Of a stretch of DNA of 64,000 nt, positions 44,617-52,926 are shown in pieces (position 1 is the first letter of the stretch; every line of letters begins with the position of its first letter). The translations under genes were made by a program, and so were the position numbers. The stretch is from Paraburkholderia sp. CNPSo 3272 (GTDB taxonomy: Bacteria; Pseudomonadota; Gammaproteobacteria; Burkholderiales; Burkholderiaceae). Location: the NCBI RefSeq assembly GCF_024206495.1, contig NZ_JAMBPQ010000024.1:41726-105725 (forward strand), read 5' to 3'. The notes beneath the pieces are model-generated. The model saw only the letters and a program-made list of their open reading frames with translations, made no database searches and had not been told where the DNA came from.

Positions 44617-44688
44617 GAAAACAAGAAAACAAGAAAACAAGAAAACAAGAAAACAAGAAAACAAGAAAACAAGAAAACAAGAAAACAA
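44617..44688. repeat. Tandem 8-bp repeat, nine copies of GAAAACAA
   Basis: Nine exact head-to-tail copies of GAAAACAA, then a degraded tenth. The complement TTGTTTTC is the terminal motif of the inverted-repeat element at its left end, so the array appears to be an expansion of the element's right tip. The period of eight is not a multiple of three, and the region does not code. Confidence 0.9.
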
Positions 44689-44714
44689 GAAAACGCAAAA
44701 GCAAACAAGAAAAC

Positions 44715-45437
44715 TCAAAACGTAAGCACACTCAGAAACATCCGCTGCAACCACCCGACGGTAGTCGCATCATTGAGCAACCCACGCCCCACCTGCTCGA
44801 TCCGGGCATTAGCAATCTTCCCCGACTCAACGTAATTATCAGCCTCCACATCGTTAGGATTCACGATCCCGGAAAGCCGCAACCGTTGATGCTCACCGCT
44901 CATCGCGATGATCTTCTCCCCGGAGACCACCAGATTACCCGTTGGCGTCTTGCTGATGACCGTGACGGCCAGCGTGCCGGTCATGTCGCTCGAAAGCGTG
45001 TGACTGCCGCTGCCGTTGAACGAGGTCGAAGCCGAGCCGATATTGAACAGGCGCGCAAGTCGCGCCGCCGCGCCGGTCGACTGGTCGGCGGCCGTGGCCG
45101 TGATGTTGCTGTCGCGCTTCGCAGCCGCATTCGCGACATCGTTGCCGCTATAGGTTTCGGAAAGCCGGATCGTGAGCACGTCACCGATTCGCTGCGCACG
45201 CGGTGTTTCGTACAGCGAGATCGCGGTGCCCGACTGATAGATCGAGCCGCTGGTATTGACGTTCAGCAGCGGTTCCGCGAGCGGCGGCGTCATGGGCGTG
45301 TTGACGATCGACTCCGGCGTCGCGCAGCCAGCGAGCGCCGCGGCGAGCGATGCGCACAGCAACACACGCGGCAGACCTTTCAAACGAGTCGCGCGGCATG
45401 CGCTGGAAAATGAGGATTCCGATGGATTGAATGGCAT
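44715..45437 (-). CDS. flgH: Flagellar L-ring protein FlgH, lone copy
   Basis: A 240-residue outer-membrane lipoprotein forming the L ring of the flagellar basal body. A signal ends in the lipobox LAGC. Family blocks are GSIYQSGTAISLYETPRAQRIGDVLTIRLSE, then VISKTPTGNLVVSGEKII and the C-terminal TTVGWLQRMFLSVL. No other flagellar structural gene is near. The inner ATG is chosen because the in-frame start 30 bases upstream adds no signal features; neither has a clear ribosome-binding site. A poly-A/T-rich microsatellite lies just past its stop. Confidence 0.88.
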   Translation of the reverse strand: MPFNPSESSFSSACRATRLKGLPRVLLCASLAAALAGCATPESIVNTPMTPPLAEPLLNVNTSGSIYQSGTAISLYETPRAQRIGDVLTIRLSETYSGNDVANAAAKRDSNITATAADQSTGAAARLARLFNIGSASTSFNGSGSHTLSSDMTGTLAVTVISKTPTGNLVVSGEKIIAMSGEHQRLRLSGIVNPNDVEADNYVESGKIANARIEQVGRGLLNDATTVGWLQRMFLSVLTF

Positions 45438-45533
45438 GACGGAGGAGCAGGTGCAAAAGTGATTCATCGGATTTAGCGAATTCAGCGGCTTCGTCGAGTT
45501 CGCCGAGGCGGCGACGGATTGGCGTGCACCGTT

Positions 45534-46364
45534 TCAGCCTTCGTCGAACTGGCTCAGCTTGAGCGTCTTCTCGCTGCCTTTGGCGCGCAGCGTGGCCGGC
45601 TTGAGCAGGTAGGTGAGCGTCGCGCGCTGGCTGTCGGGCAGCAGGCAGATGGTGATCGTGCTCGATGCGTTCTCCCACACGAGCAGCGGCAGGGAAGACG
45701 CGCCAAGCACACGCGGCGCTCCGTAGCGCGAGGCGAGCAGGTTGCGCAGGTCGAATGCCGTTGTGGAGTCCACGACGAACGACATTTCATAAAGCCGCAG
45801 CGGGTCGCCGGCCGATGCGTGCGCAAAGCGCAGGATATGGTCCACCGCGGGCACGCCGTCCACGACGGCGCGCGAGGGCGTCCAGCCTTGCGCGGTGTGG
45901 TGCGCCCAACGGCAAGCGATCGTCTGGCTCGTGTAGCTCTTGACCATCATGCCCATGTCGCTGCCCGCGATGTCGGTCTCGCACAGCAGTTCGCTCTCGT
46001 GCGGCGTCGCGCGCACCATGTCCGTTTGCCGCAGCGCGCTCAGCGGCGTGCCGAGCACAATGCCGCGAAACGCAAAGGGCGAGTCATCCGCAACCGGAAC
46101 GCGCGGACGGGTGCGAAATGCAACCGGCGCCGGTCGCCGCTTTTTCGCCGGCGGGGCGGGCGGTTTTGCTGCGTTTGCCTCAAGCACCGCGTTCGCGGTA
46201 ATCACTGCGCTCGCCGCGCTCGGCGGGTTCGCCGGCGCGGGGGCCGGCGGCGCGACGTACGTTTGCACGCGCCCTTCGTAGTGAGTGTCCGCATACGCGG
46301 GCGAGAGCGGCGCGGCCAGGCATGCCGCGCTCAAAACGAATGCGATCAATGACGCCCGTTTCAT
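45534..46364 (-). CDS. Exported hypothetical protein
   Basis: A 276-residue protein with a clear Sec signal (LIAFVLSAACLAAPLSPAYA). After a Pro/Ala-rich linker (residues ~38-80) comes a folded domain with FAFRGIVLGTPLSALRQTDMVRATPH and cysteines in LLCETD, IACRWAHH and TICLLP. The pattern 'FxGIxLGxPLxxL' occurs in small periplasmic proteins of unknown function. It precedes flgH on the same strand by about 100 bases and may be cotranscribed. Confidence 0.72.
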   Translation of the reverse strand: MKRASLIAFVLSAACLAAPLSPAYADTHYEGRVQTYVAPPAPAPANPPSAASAVITANAVLEANAAKPPAPPAKKRRPAPVAFRTRPRVPVADDSPFAFRGIVLGTPLSALRQTDMVRATPHESELLCETDIAGSDMGMMVKSYTSQTIACRWAHHTAQGWTPSRAVVDGVPAVDHILRFAHASAGDPLRLYEMSFVVDSTTAFDLRNLLASRYGAPRVLGASSLPLLVWENASSTITICLLPDSQRATLTYLLKPATLRAKGSEKTLKLSQFDEG

Positions 46365-46378
46365 CGGCTAAACCTCGA

Positions 46379-46624
46379 TCAGTCGACCGCCGCCGCGCAC
46401 GCGTCGAACGGCACGGCTGCGGGATGGCCGACCAGCGGCACGATCTTCAGCGTGGCCGATGCGACCCGGCATGGAAAGGCCGCCACGGCGCAGCCGTCGA
46501 GCGGCAGCGCCAGGCAGGCGAGGGCAATGGCCGACGCGGCGCGCACCCCATGCGTTGACAACCGTGGTGTCAGGCACATGGGCGAGCGCTGCGTCGACGG
46601 CTCCCGTGACAGCGAAGTGGTCAT
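46379..46624 (-). CDS. DUF6726-like small lipoprotein
   Basis: An 81-residue exported lipoprotein with signal AASAIALACLALPLDGC (lipobox LDGC) and the short conserved mature part VAAFPCRVASATLKIVPLVGHPAAVPFDACAAAVD. Members are common in Burkholderiaceae and have no known role. The ATG is chosen because it overlaps the upstream small gene's stop as ATGA, implying coupled translation; an inner ATG 45 bases later is the alternative. Confidence 0.72.
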   Translation of the reverse strand: MTTSLSREPSTQRSPMCLTPRLSTHGVRAASAIALACLALPLDGCAVAAFPCRVASATLKIVPLVGHPAAVPFDACAAAVD

Positions 46625-46806
46625 GCCGATGTGTTGATGTTGTGGCCGAGCGGACCGATCGGCGTGGCCGGATTCACGGTTTCCTGCTGCGGAAAGGGGT
46701 TGCCGGCGGTGCCTCCCGTGCTGGAGTTCCTGGTGTTGTGGTTTTCGCCCAGCGTCGTCAACGAAGACGTGTGCGCGATACTGCTCGAACCGATAGGGCT
46801 GGTCAG
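46621..46806 (-). CDS. Small protein with apparent CTG start
   Basis: A 61-residue Ser/Thr/Asn-rich protein (TSPIGSSSIAHTSSLTTL then TRNSSTGG and NPFPQQETVNPATPIGP). The strong AAGGAGG at 46818-46812 is followed after five bases by CTG at 46806; no ATG or GTG lies nearby, and an alternative TTG at 46833 lies upstream of the ribosome-binding site. CTG starts are rare but used in bacteria. Its stop overlaps the DUF6726 gene by ATGA, so the two form a coupled operon. Function unknown. Confidence 0.6.
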   Translation of the reverse strand: MTSPIGSSSIAHTSSLTTLGENHNTRNSSTGGTAGNPFPQQETVNPATPIGPLGHNINTSA

Positions 46807-46831
46807 ATGGGCCTCCTTGGCGCAATGGAAC

Positions 46832-46869
46832 AAAAAAGGGGCGCGCCGAGAAGGGGGGAAGCGCGCCCC
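46832..46869 (-). terminator. Rho-independent terminator in the leader of the CTG-start operon
   Basis: Reading leftward, GGGGCGCGC pairs with GCGCGCCCC (9 bp, 14-base loop) and six T follow. It sits 14 bases before the AAGGAGG of the small gene, so it either ends an upstream transcript or works as an attenuator. A further 7-bp hairpin (CGCCGAT, 46876-46897) lies just upstream of it. Confidence 0.7.
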
Positions 46870-47195
46870 GCTTTACGCCGATCGGGGGCAATCGGCGTGC
46901 GGCGAGGCAAATCTTCGCTTCCAGAGCGGTTGCATGAAGCACGAATCAGCGTGGCCTTTGGGCAATCGCTTACGAGTCCTTCCAGGGGTATACGAATGGG
47001 CAAGTTTGAAAGGCGGGAAATCGGCGGGGGAACCGCTGGCGAGGCGCGGAACCGGACTGGAACCGAAGGAATGACGCAAACGAGATTTGCGCACGGGGTG
47101 TAAGGGGCGGGGAGGGCGATGAATCGGGCGCACGTTCCCAAGCTGCCAGGGTCGGCAGCCTGGGTAAAAGAGAAGGAAGGTTGAAGCAGGCGGCG
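46870..47195. other. Leader region with hairpins
   Basis: No gene. It holds the second hairpin of the leader and, at 47138-47164, a near-perfect 10-bp stem (CCAAGCTGCC with GGCAGCCTGG) just past the end of the general stress protein gene. The T-run needed for a standard terminator is missing from the latter. Confidence 0.5.
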
Positions 47196-48095
47196 TCAAA
47201 CCCTCTTCATGCGCTCCCATCCGTGCCGCACGGCCGCCTTGAATCTTTCCCAGCCGTCTTCCGGGTAGCGCGACTCCCAATCCTCGCGGGCACTCGGCTC
47301 AATGCCTTGCCAGTCGTGTCCGCGATACCGTTCATCCTGGCCTAGCGTTGTGCCGTGCTCGTAGGCTGCGCAATATTCTTCGTAGGACATGCCGGAGTCT
47401 GCGTAGTTTGCGTCATAGTCTTTGCGGACTTCCGTCTCGTAGGATCTGTCGTCGAGTGGGGTGCCCATGACGGGATCGCCCACCAGGCCTCTCGCCGACG
47501 TCTGCGGCGCATCGCCCGCGCTCGAGGTTCGTTCGGGCTCTGTCGCTGCGTGCGTTGTGACCTGCTGCATGCCGCTGACTACAGTTGGCACTGCAGAAGA
47601 AAATGCGGACTGTCGTGTTTGGATGGCCGGTTCGGGCGACGTCTCGTGGAAATTGCCGCCCGCGCGAGCGGTACTCATGGAGGGTGCACTGCCGGACGAC
47701 GCGTTGTGCCAGGCACGGCTGCGTTCCTCGATGTCCGCTGCGCCCGCGCTGCGCATCACTTCGCGCGCCAGATTCACCTGCATTTCGGAAACGTCCGCAC
47801 TGACGACGGTTCCGCCTCGACGGATAAACTCCCGGTAATCTTCGGTCTCCGGCGGATATGCGCCGTGCGTGAAGAGCCGCGCGAACAAGCGTTCGAGCTG
47901 ATCGAATACCGGCGTGCGTTGCTCAGTATCGCTGGCGCCCGGTGCATACACGCGCGGCCCTTTTTCCGCCGGAGCCTCGATCGACATCGAGTAAATGGCT
48001 ATATCGGCTTGCGCGACGCCTGCGTCGCCTAGTGCCTTCTGCGCGGAACATGCGCTGGCATAGCTGTCGTAGACGCCCAATACGGTTTGCCTCAT
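47196..48095 (-). CDS. Stress protein with YflT-like N-terminal domain
   Basis: A 299-residue soluble protein. The N-terminus, RQTVLGVYDSYASACSAQKALGDAG, is the YflT/general stress 17M domain found in Burkholderiaceae. The middle is low-complexity Ala/Ser/Thr/Pro and the C-terminus has YEEYCAAYEHGTTLGQDERYRGHDW and ARYPEDGW-like blocks, common in Burkholderiaceae stress or envelope proteins of unknown role. Start chosen at the ATG with GGGAGA upstream; 19 upstream in-frame residues have no support. Confidence 0.75.
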   Translation of the reverse strand: MRQTVLGVYDSYASACSAQKALGDAGVAQADIAIYSMSIEAPAEKGPRVYAPGASDTEQRTPVFDQLERLFARLFTHGAYPPETEDYREFIRRGGTVVSADVSEMQVNLAREVMRSAGAADIEERSRAWHNASSGSAPSMSTARAGGNFHETSPEPAIQTRQSAFSSAVPTVVSGMQQVTTHAATEPERTSSAGDAPQTSARGLVGDPVMGTPLDDRSYETEVRKDYDANYADSGMSYEEYCAAYEHGTTLGQDERYRGHDWQGIEPSAREDWESRYPEDGWERFKAAVRHGWERMKRV

Positions 48096-48238
48096 GACTG
48101 TCTCCCTTCGCTTTCGACGGGCGGTGCCGCCGCGTACGACGCCTCGGCGCAACGGTCATGCCCGACTGCGCGAACCGGCGATCCCGGCGATCTGGCACCC
48201 CGAGGGAAACGTCCCGATTCGGCGGGTCCAGGCGCTCG

Positions 48239-48976
48239 TCAAGGCGCGATCGTATAACGCAGAATTCGGTCGCGCGACTGCTCGAGCAGGCGCGTCATCG
48301 CAGCCGCCGCAGCGTCGGCTTCGCGCGCGACGATGTGCCGGCGCACGGCATCGTGCAGTTCGAGATCTTCGCTGGGCTTCGCGGCCTGGCGCTGCATCAT
48401 CTCCGACGACACGCGCAGCGCGGCCTTGATGGCGTTGCCGATCGTGATGAACATGCCGTTCTGCGAGGCCGTGATGATGGCGAGATGGAACTCGAGGTTC
48501 GCGTCGGCAGCCGCGCGTATGTCCGAGGCGCCATGCTGGGCGGAGTGGCCATAAGCGCTGGCCAGTTCCAGGTAGCGGCGCTCGATGATCTGGAAGGTCT
48601 CCTCCTTGCCATGGCGCGCGGCGAGAAAGCTCGCGCGCGGCTCGAAGCAGATGCGCATTTCGAAGATGTCTTCGACGATCTTCGAGTCGAACTGCGCATT
48701 GAGGCGCCACGCGAGCACATCGCGGTCGAGCAGGTTCCAGTCGGAGAAGGGCAGGACACGTGTGCCGATCTTGGGCGAAACGGCAATGAGCCGTTTGCCC
48801 GCCAACTGCTTGATCGCTTCGCGCAGGGTGGTGCGGCTCACGCCGTACGCGCTGCACAGTTCGCTCTCGACCGGCAGCGCATCGCCGGGCGCGAACTCGC
48901 CCGAGACCACGCGCATGCCGATAATCTTGGCGATCTGCGTTGTTATATTGCCAACGATCGGTTCGCGCTCGAACAT
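48239..48976 (-). CDS. FadR/GntR-family regulator of arabinoside utilisation
   Basis: A 245-residue regulator. The N-terminal winged helix has GDALPVESELCSAYGVSRTTLREAIKQLAGKRLI, the FadR type signature, and the C-terminal FCD domain binds small ligands, often with metal-coordinating His residues (FHLAII, HIVA). It is the last gene of the arabinoside operon, 44 bases after the arabinofuranosidase. It starts at ATG after AAGGGGAAG. It probably represses the ABC transporter and enzyme until L-arabinose-containing sugars are present; that is inference. Confidence 0.85.
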   Translation of the reverse strand: MFEREPIVGNITTQIAKIIGMRVVSGEFAPGDALPVESELCSAYGVSRTTLREAIKQLAGKRLIAVSPKIGTRVLPFSDWNLLDRDVLAWRLNAQFDSKIVEDIFEMRICFEPRASFLAARHGKEETFQIIERRYLELASAYGHSAQHGASDIRAAADANLEFHLAIITASQNGMFITIGNAIKAALRVSSEMMQRQAAKPSEDLELHDAVRRHIVAREADAAAAAMTRLLEQSRDRILRYTIAP

Positions 48977-49020
48977 CACTTCCCCTTCATGGACGTCGTG
49001 CACAGCGTGTCCGTGCTGTG

Positions 49021-50532
49021 TTATCGGGCGGTCGTCACAATCACGTTCCACGAGCCCGGTTTGAGCTTCGCGCGCACGCGTTCCCCCTCGACCGACACGG
49101 CGCTGTTGACTGCCGGCGCCACCGTCGTCGGCGCCTCCACCGTGTTCACCGCTTTCATGTTGGCATGATACAACTGGAGCGCGTGATCGAGCGTACGTTC
49201 CTTGCCGAGTCCGCGCAGCTCGACATCGAGTTCCATTTCTTCGCTCAGGTGGCGGTTGAGCGCGAAGAGGGTCGTCGTGCCCGTGGCGCGATCGTCCACC
49301 ACCGCCGCGCAAAGATAGGGGATCTCCGGAAAGGTTTCCGCTTCATAGGTGGGTGAATCGATCACCGCCTTGAGCACGCGGCCATGGCCGAATTTCGATG
49401 CCTGCGCGAACGGATGGAAGATGGTCTGGCGCCACGCACGGCCGCCTGGCTCCGTCATGATCGGCCCGATCACGTTGACGAGTTGCGCGAGACAGGCGGT
49501 TTTCACGCGGTCCGAATTGTTCATCATGGTGATGAGCGCACCGCCTACTACGAGCGCGTCCTCGTGGTTGTAAACCTCCTCGATGAGCCGCGGCGCCTCA
49601 GGCCAGCCCGGCTTGCGCAGATCGTTGATGGTGCGCGCCTTGTACCAGACATTCCATTCATCGAATGAAAGCATGATGCGCTTGGACGAATGCTTGCGCG
49701 CGGCCACGCTGTCCGCCACCGAAACGATTTCCTTGATGAACAGATCCATCACTTCGATGTTGCCGAAGAATTCCGCCGTCGAGTCGCGCCGGTTCTCGAA
49801 GTAAGTATGTAGCGAAATGAAATCGACCTGCTCGAAGCAATGGTCGAGCACGCGGTCCTCCCACATGCCGTACGTCGGCATTTCGTGCGTGGAGGAGCCG
49901 CACGCGGCGAGCTGGATGGTGGGATCGACCGAGCGCATGAGCTTGGCCGTTTCGAGCGCGGCGCGCCCGTATTCTTCGGCGGTCTTGCGGCAGATCTGCC
50001 ACGGGCCATCCATTTCATTGCCGAGACACCAGAACTTGATGTCGTGAGGCTGTTCATAGCCGTGCTCGCGGCGCAGGTCGGAGAGCGCCGTGCCGCCCGG
50101 ATGATTGCAATATTCGACGAAGCGGCGCGCCTCGTCGGGGCCGCGCGTGCCGAGGTTCACGCCGTACATGGGCTCGATGTCGAGCGAGCGGCACCATTCG
50201 ATGAATTCGTTCGTGCCGAACTGGTTGGTTTCGGTCGAGTACCACGCAAGATCGAGGCGGCGCGGGCGCTTTTCGCGCGGGCCCACGCCGTCTTCCCAGT
50301 TGTAGCCAGAAAGAAAATTCCCGCCCGGGTAACGCACGATCGTCGGGCCGAGTTCGCGCGTGAGCGCCATCACGTCCTTGCGGTAGCCGCGCTCGTCGGC
50401 GTCCGGATGGCCGGGCTCGAAAATGCCGGTGTAGACGCAGCGGCCCATGTGCTCGACGAAGACGCCAAAGAGGCGCCGGTCGAGTTCGGAAATGACGAAG
50501 TCGCGATCGACGATGAGGCGGGAAGCGATCAT
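49021..50532 (-). CDS. abfA: Intracellular alpha-L-arabinofuranosidase, GH51
   Basis: A 503-residue retaining glycosidase that releases terminal L-arabinofuranose from arabinan- or arabinoxylan-derived oligosaccharides. Acid/base E173 lies in FWCLGNEMDGPW and the nucleophile E292 in LSFDEWNVWY; PTIVRYPGGNFLSGYNWEDG is the GH51 barrel signature. There is no signal peptide, so it acts in the cytosol on substrates brought in by the upstream ABC importer. Length and domain order are normal for GH51. Confidence 0.95.
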   Translation of the reverse strand: MIASRLIVDRDFVISELDRRLFGVFVEHMGRCVYTGIFEPGHPDADERGYRKDVMALTRELGPTIVRYPGGNFLSGYNWEDGVGPREKRPRRLDLAWYSTETNQFGTNEFIEWCRSLDIEPMYGVNLGTRGPDEARRFVEYCNHPGGTALSDLRREHGYEQPHDIKFWCLGNEMDGPWQICRKTAEEYGRAALETAKLMRSVDPTIQLAACGSSTHEMPTYGMWEDRVLDHCFEQVDFISLHTYFENRRDSTAEFFGNIEVMDLFIKEIVSVADSVAARKHSSKRIMLSFDEWNVWYKARTINDLRKPGWPEAPRLIEEVYNHEDALVVGGALITMMNNSDRVKTACLAQLVNVIGPIMTEPGGRAWRQTIFHPFAQASKFGHGRVLKAVIDSPTYEAETFPEIPYLCAAVVDDRATGTTTLFALNRHLSEEMELDVELRGLGKERTLDHALQLYHANMKAVNTVEAPTTVAPAVNSAVSVEGERVRAKLKPGSWNVIVTTAR

Positions 50533-50605
50533 GGTGTTCCTCTATCCATCCTGTAGCTATGTGAAGTGAGGCGGCCGCGCCGGGCGGCCTCGACCGCCAG
50601 CGGCG

Positions 50606-51937
50606 TTAGCGCGCGAGCAGGGCGTTGGTGCGTTCTTCGGCTTGCTTCTGCACGTCGGCGACCGACTTGCCGGTCGAGAGCATGTTGCTGATCTCTTCGC
50701 CCACGATCTGCTGGATCGCGAACTGGCGCGGCACCGTGTTCGGCAGCGCGTAACCGGTGGTCGATATCTCCTTGATTTCGGCGCGGTGCGGCAGCGCGTT
50801 GAACGTCGCGCTCGTGATGATCGACTGGCGCGCGGGCAGATGGCCGGTGCGGGCCCAGTCGCCGTCGTGGTCGTAAAGAAACTTGAGGAACACGAGCGCG
50901 GCGTGGCGGGTCTTTTCGTCCTTCGCGCCGCCCTTGAGCATGACCCACGAATGGCCGTCGGCCCACACCGCTTTCTTCTGATACAGATTCGGGAACGGCA
51001 CCACGTCGTAGCCGTTGGCAAGCGGCGAGTCCGTTTTCTTCGCGAGATTCGTGAAGTCCTCGATCATCCACGTGCCGCACATGAGCACGCCCGCCTTGCC
51101 GTTTTCGAAGGCCTGGTTGGCCGCACCATAGTCGAGCCCCGGCGTGATCGCGGCCGCCTTCATGAGCTTGTCGTAGAGCGTTAGCGCATTGGTGGCGGCC
51201 GGCGTGTGCGTGTCGATCTTCGTCGGGCCATTGGGGAACAGCGTGCCGTTCTGCTGATAGACCCAGGTGTCGAACGTGCGCGTTTGCGCGGCCGACTCGT
51301 TGGCGATCGGCACCGCGAAGTAGGGCAGGCCCGTCTTGTCCTTGAACTGCTTCGCCTGCGCGAGCAATTCCTCGGGCGTCTTCGGCAGGATGGGCTTGCC
51401 GCTCGCGTCGACGAGTCCCGCCTTCTTGAACAGGTTCACGTTGATGTGCCAGAGCCACGAATGCGTGTCGAACGGCAGCGCATAGGTCTTGTCGCCGAAC
51501 GTCACGGCGCGGTGGGCCTGGGGCGTGAAATCGCTCTTGTCCACGCCAACCGACTTGAAGCCGTCGTCGAGCGGCTCGACCAGATTACGCTTCACGTAGT
51601 CGCCCAGCACGGACTCGTGCATGACCGAGATGGTCGGCACGTCGCGGCTCAGAATGCGCGCGTCGATCTGCGTATAGTAGGGCGCCCACTCGATGATCTG
51701 CGGCTTGACGACGATGTCTTCCTTGTTCGTCGCGTTGAACTGGTTGACGAGCGTCGTGATGATGCCGCACTCGCCCGAGGCCTGACTCACGTCGTTGACC
51801 TTGCCGTATTCGGCGTCGCAGGCGCCGAAAAAGCGTGACAGCGTGATTTCCGTTTTCGCCTGGGCCGGCGCCGTCAAGGTCGCCGCGAGGCCGAGCGCAG
51901 CCAGCGTGAGTACGCTGCGCACCAACGATCTTCTCAT
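50606..51937 (-). CDS. ABC transporter sugar-binding protein (family 1)
   Basis: A 443-residue periplasmic protein with a Sec signal (SLVRSVLTLAALGLAATLTAPAQA). The mature part has EITLSRFFGACDAEYG, the lobe block LAQAKQFKDKTGLPYFAVPIANES and KAGVLMCGTWMIEDF, typical of type I carbohydrate-binding proteins. It sits between the permease genes and abfA in the arabinoside operon and should capture arabino-oligosaccharides. Confidence 0.9.
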   Translation of the reverse strand: MRRSLVRSVLTLAALGLAATLTAPAQAKTEITLSRFFGACDAEYGKVNDVSQASGECGIITTLVNQFNATNKEDIVVKPQIIEWAPYYTQIDARILSRDVPTISVMHESVLGDYVKRNLVEPLDDGFKSVGVDKSDFTPQAHRAVTFGDKTYALPFDTHSWLWHINVNLFKKAGLVDASGKPILPKTPEELLAQAKQFKDKTGLPYFAVPIANESAAQTRTFDTWVYQQNGTLFPNGPTKIDTHTPAATNALTLYDKLMKAAAITPGLDYGAANQAFENGKAGVLMCGTWMIEDFTNLAKKTDSPLANGYDVVPFPNLYQKKAVWADGHSWVMLKGGAKDEKTRHAALVFLKFLYDHDGDWARTGHLPARQSIITSATFNALPHRAEIKEISTTGYALPNTVPRQFAIQQIVGEEISNMLSTGKSVADVQKQAEERTNALLAR

Positions 51938-52062
51938 GTCTCTCTCCTGTGCAAGACCCCGCTGGCGCGCTGTGCATGCGTTCTCAGTGGGTCATTTTGT
52001 GTGTACTGCGAATCAAGCGGGGATCAAGCGCGACCTGTCGAGGCGTGCTTCGAGGGCGCCGC

Positions 52063-52926
52063 CTACCGAACTGCGGTGCCGGCTACGGCCGCCACAATGT
52101 ACTTCTGGAAGAACAGATACAGCACGAAGATTGGCAGGCCGGCGAAGACGGCCTGCGCCATGAGGTAGCCAATGCCCTCGGACTGCGCGAAATTGCCTTG
52201 CGTGGAGGCGAGGCCGATCGTCAGTGTGTACATCTCGGGCTTCGAGGCGGAAACGAGCGGCCAGAGATAGTCGTTCCACGCACTGAGAAACGTGAAGATG
52301 GCGAGCGTAGCCTGCGCGGGCAGCGAAAGCGGCAGCACGACGCGCCAGAACACCTTGAAGCGCGAGGCATTGTCGAGCAATGCGGCCTCCTCGATTTCGA
52401 TGGGCACGGCCTTGAAGTACTGCGTCATGAGATACACGCCGAACGGCGAGGCAAGGCGAGGCAGGATCAGCGCCCCGTAGGTGTTGTGCCAGTCCAGCGT
52501 GGCGAAGATATGGTGCAGTGGAATCACGAGCGCCTGCTCGGGCACCGCGAGTCCGCAAAGGCAAAGCACATAGATATAGCGCTTGCCGGGAAACTCGGTG
52601 CGCGCGAAACCATAGCCGGCGAGCGAGGCAATCACGAGCGTGAGCAGCGTCTGCCCGATCGAAACGATGAGGCTGTTGACGAGCCATCCGCCCACCGCCG
52701 AGGTGTTGAGGATGTTCGTGTAGTTCTGCAGCGTGAAGGGCGGCGAAAAGAGCACGTCGGTGTGCTGTTCGAGAAACGCATTCGGCTTGAACGAGAGGCA
52801 CAGCACCCAGACGAGCGGCGTGATCCAGAAAAGCGCGAGTACGACCACGGCGCCCAGCATCAGGCGGTCGCCCAGGCGGCCCGTCAGCGAGCCACGCGAG
52901 CGGGTTTCCAAAGCGAGCGTGCTCAT
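52063..52926 (-). CDS. ABC sugar permease, MalG-like
   Basis: A 287-residue permease with about six helices. The cytoplasmic EAA loop is EIEEAALLDNASRFKVFWRVVLPLSLP near residues 197-223. The end, FVLYLFFQKYIVAAVAGTAVR, is typical for MalG homologues. The ATG overlaps the MalF-like stop by four bases. A long in-frame extension upstream lies inside the partner gene and is not used. Confidence 0.9.
   Translation of the reverse strand: MSTLALETRSRGSLTGRLGDRLMLGAVVVLALFWITPLVWVLCLSFKPNAFLEQHTDVLFSPPFTLQNYTNILNTSAVGGWLVNSLIVSIGQTLLTLVIASLAGYGFARTEFPGKRYIYVLCLCGLAVPEQALVIPLHHIFATLDWHNTYGALILPRLASPFGVYLMTQYFKAVPIEIEEAALLDNASRFKVFWRVVLPLSLPAQATLAIFTFLSAWNDYLWPLVSASKPEMYTLTIGLASTQGNFAQSEGIGYLMAQAVFAGLPIFVLYLFFQKYIVAAVAGTAVR

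Larger units (their letters stand above)
44100..44625. mobile_element. ~525-bp imperfect inverted-repeat element (MITE/REP-like)
   Basis: Left sequence from CTTGTTTTCGCG reads inward and recurs, reverse-complemented, from the right end: GGTCTGC, GTTGCCCCTGTGC, a CTTTCTTTG palindrome, AGCCGCTCAAACCGC, GCGCCTGCCACGGTTCACATC, GGTGAATGGCTCCGGAGCG and AGTGACAAGGCGCTCAT. Arms are ~197 bp (44100-44296 and 44430-44625) around a 133-bp centre. It holds no transposase and matches Burkholderiaceae-type intergenic repeats by the CTTTG palindrome and the CCCCTG motif. It may be a non-autonomous element; only the repeat structure is seen. Confidence 0.75.

Noticed and set aside
44617..44688. CRISPR array
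   Set aside because: Eight-base units are contiguous with no spacers and no cas genes nearby.
45256..45462. Short plus-strand frame across flgH signal region
   Set aside because: Antisense to the flgH lipoprotein signal; no motif or ribosome-binding site.
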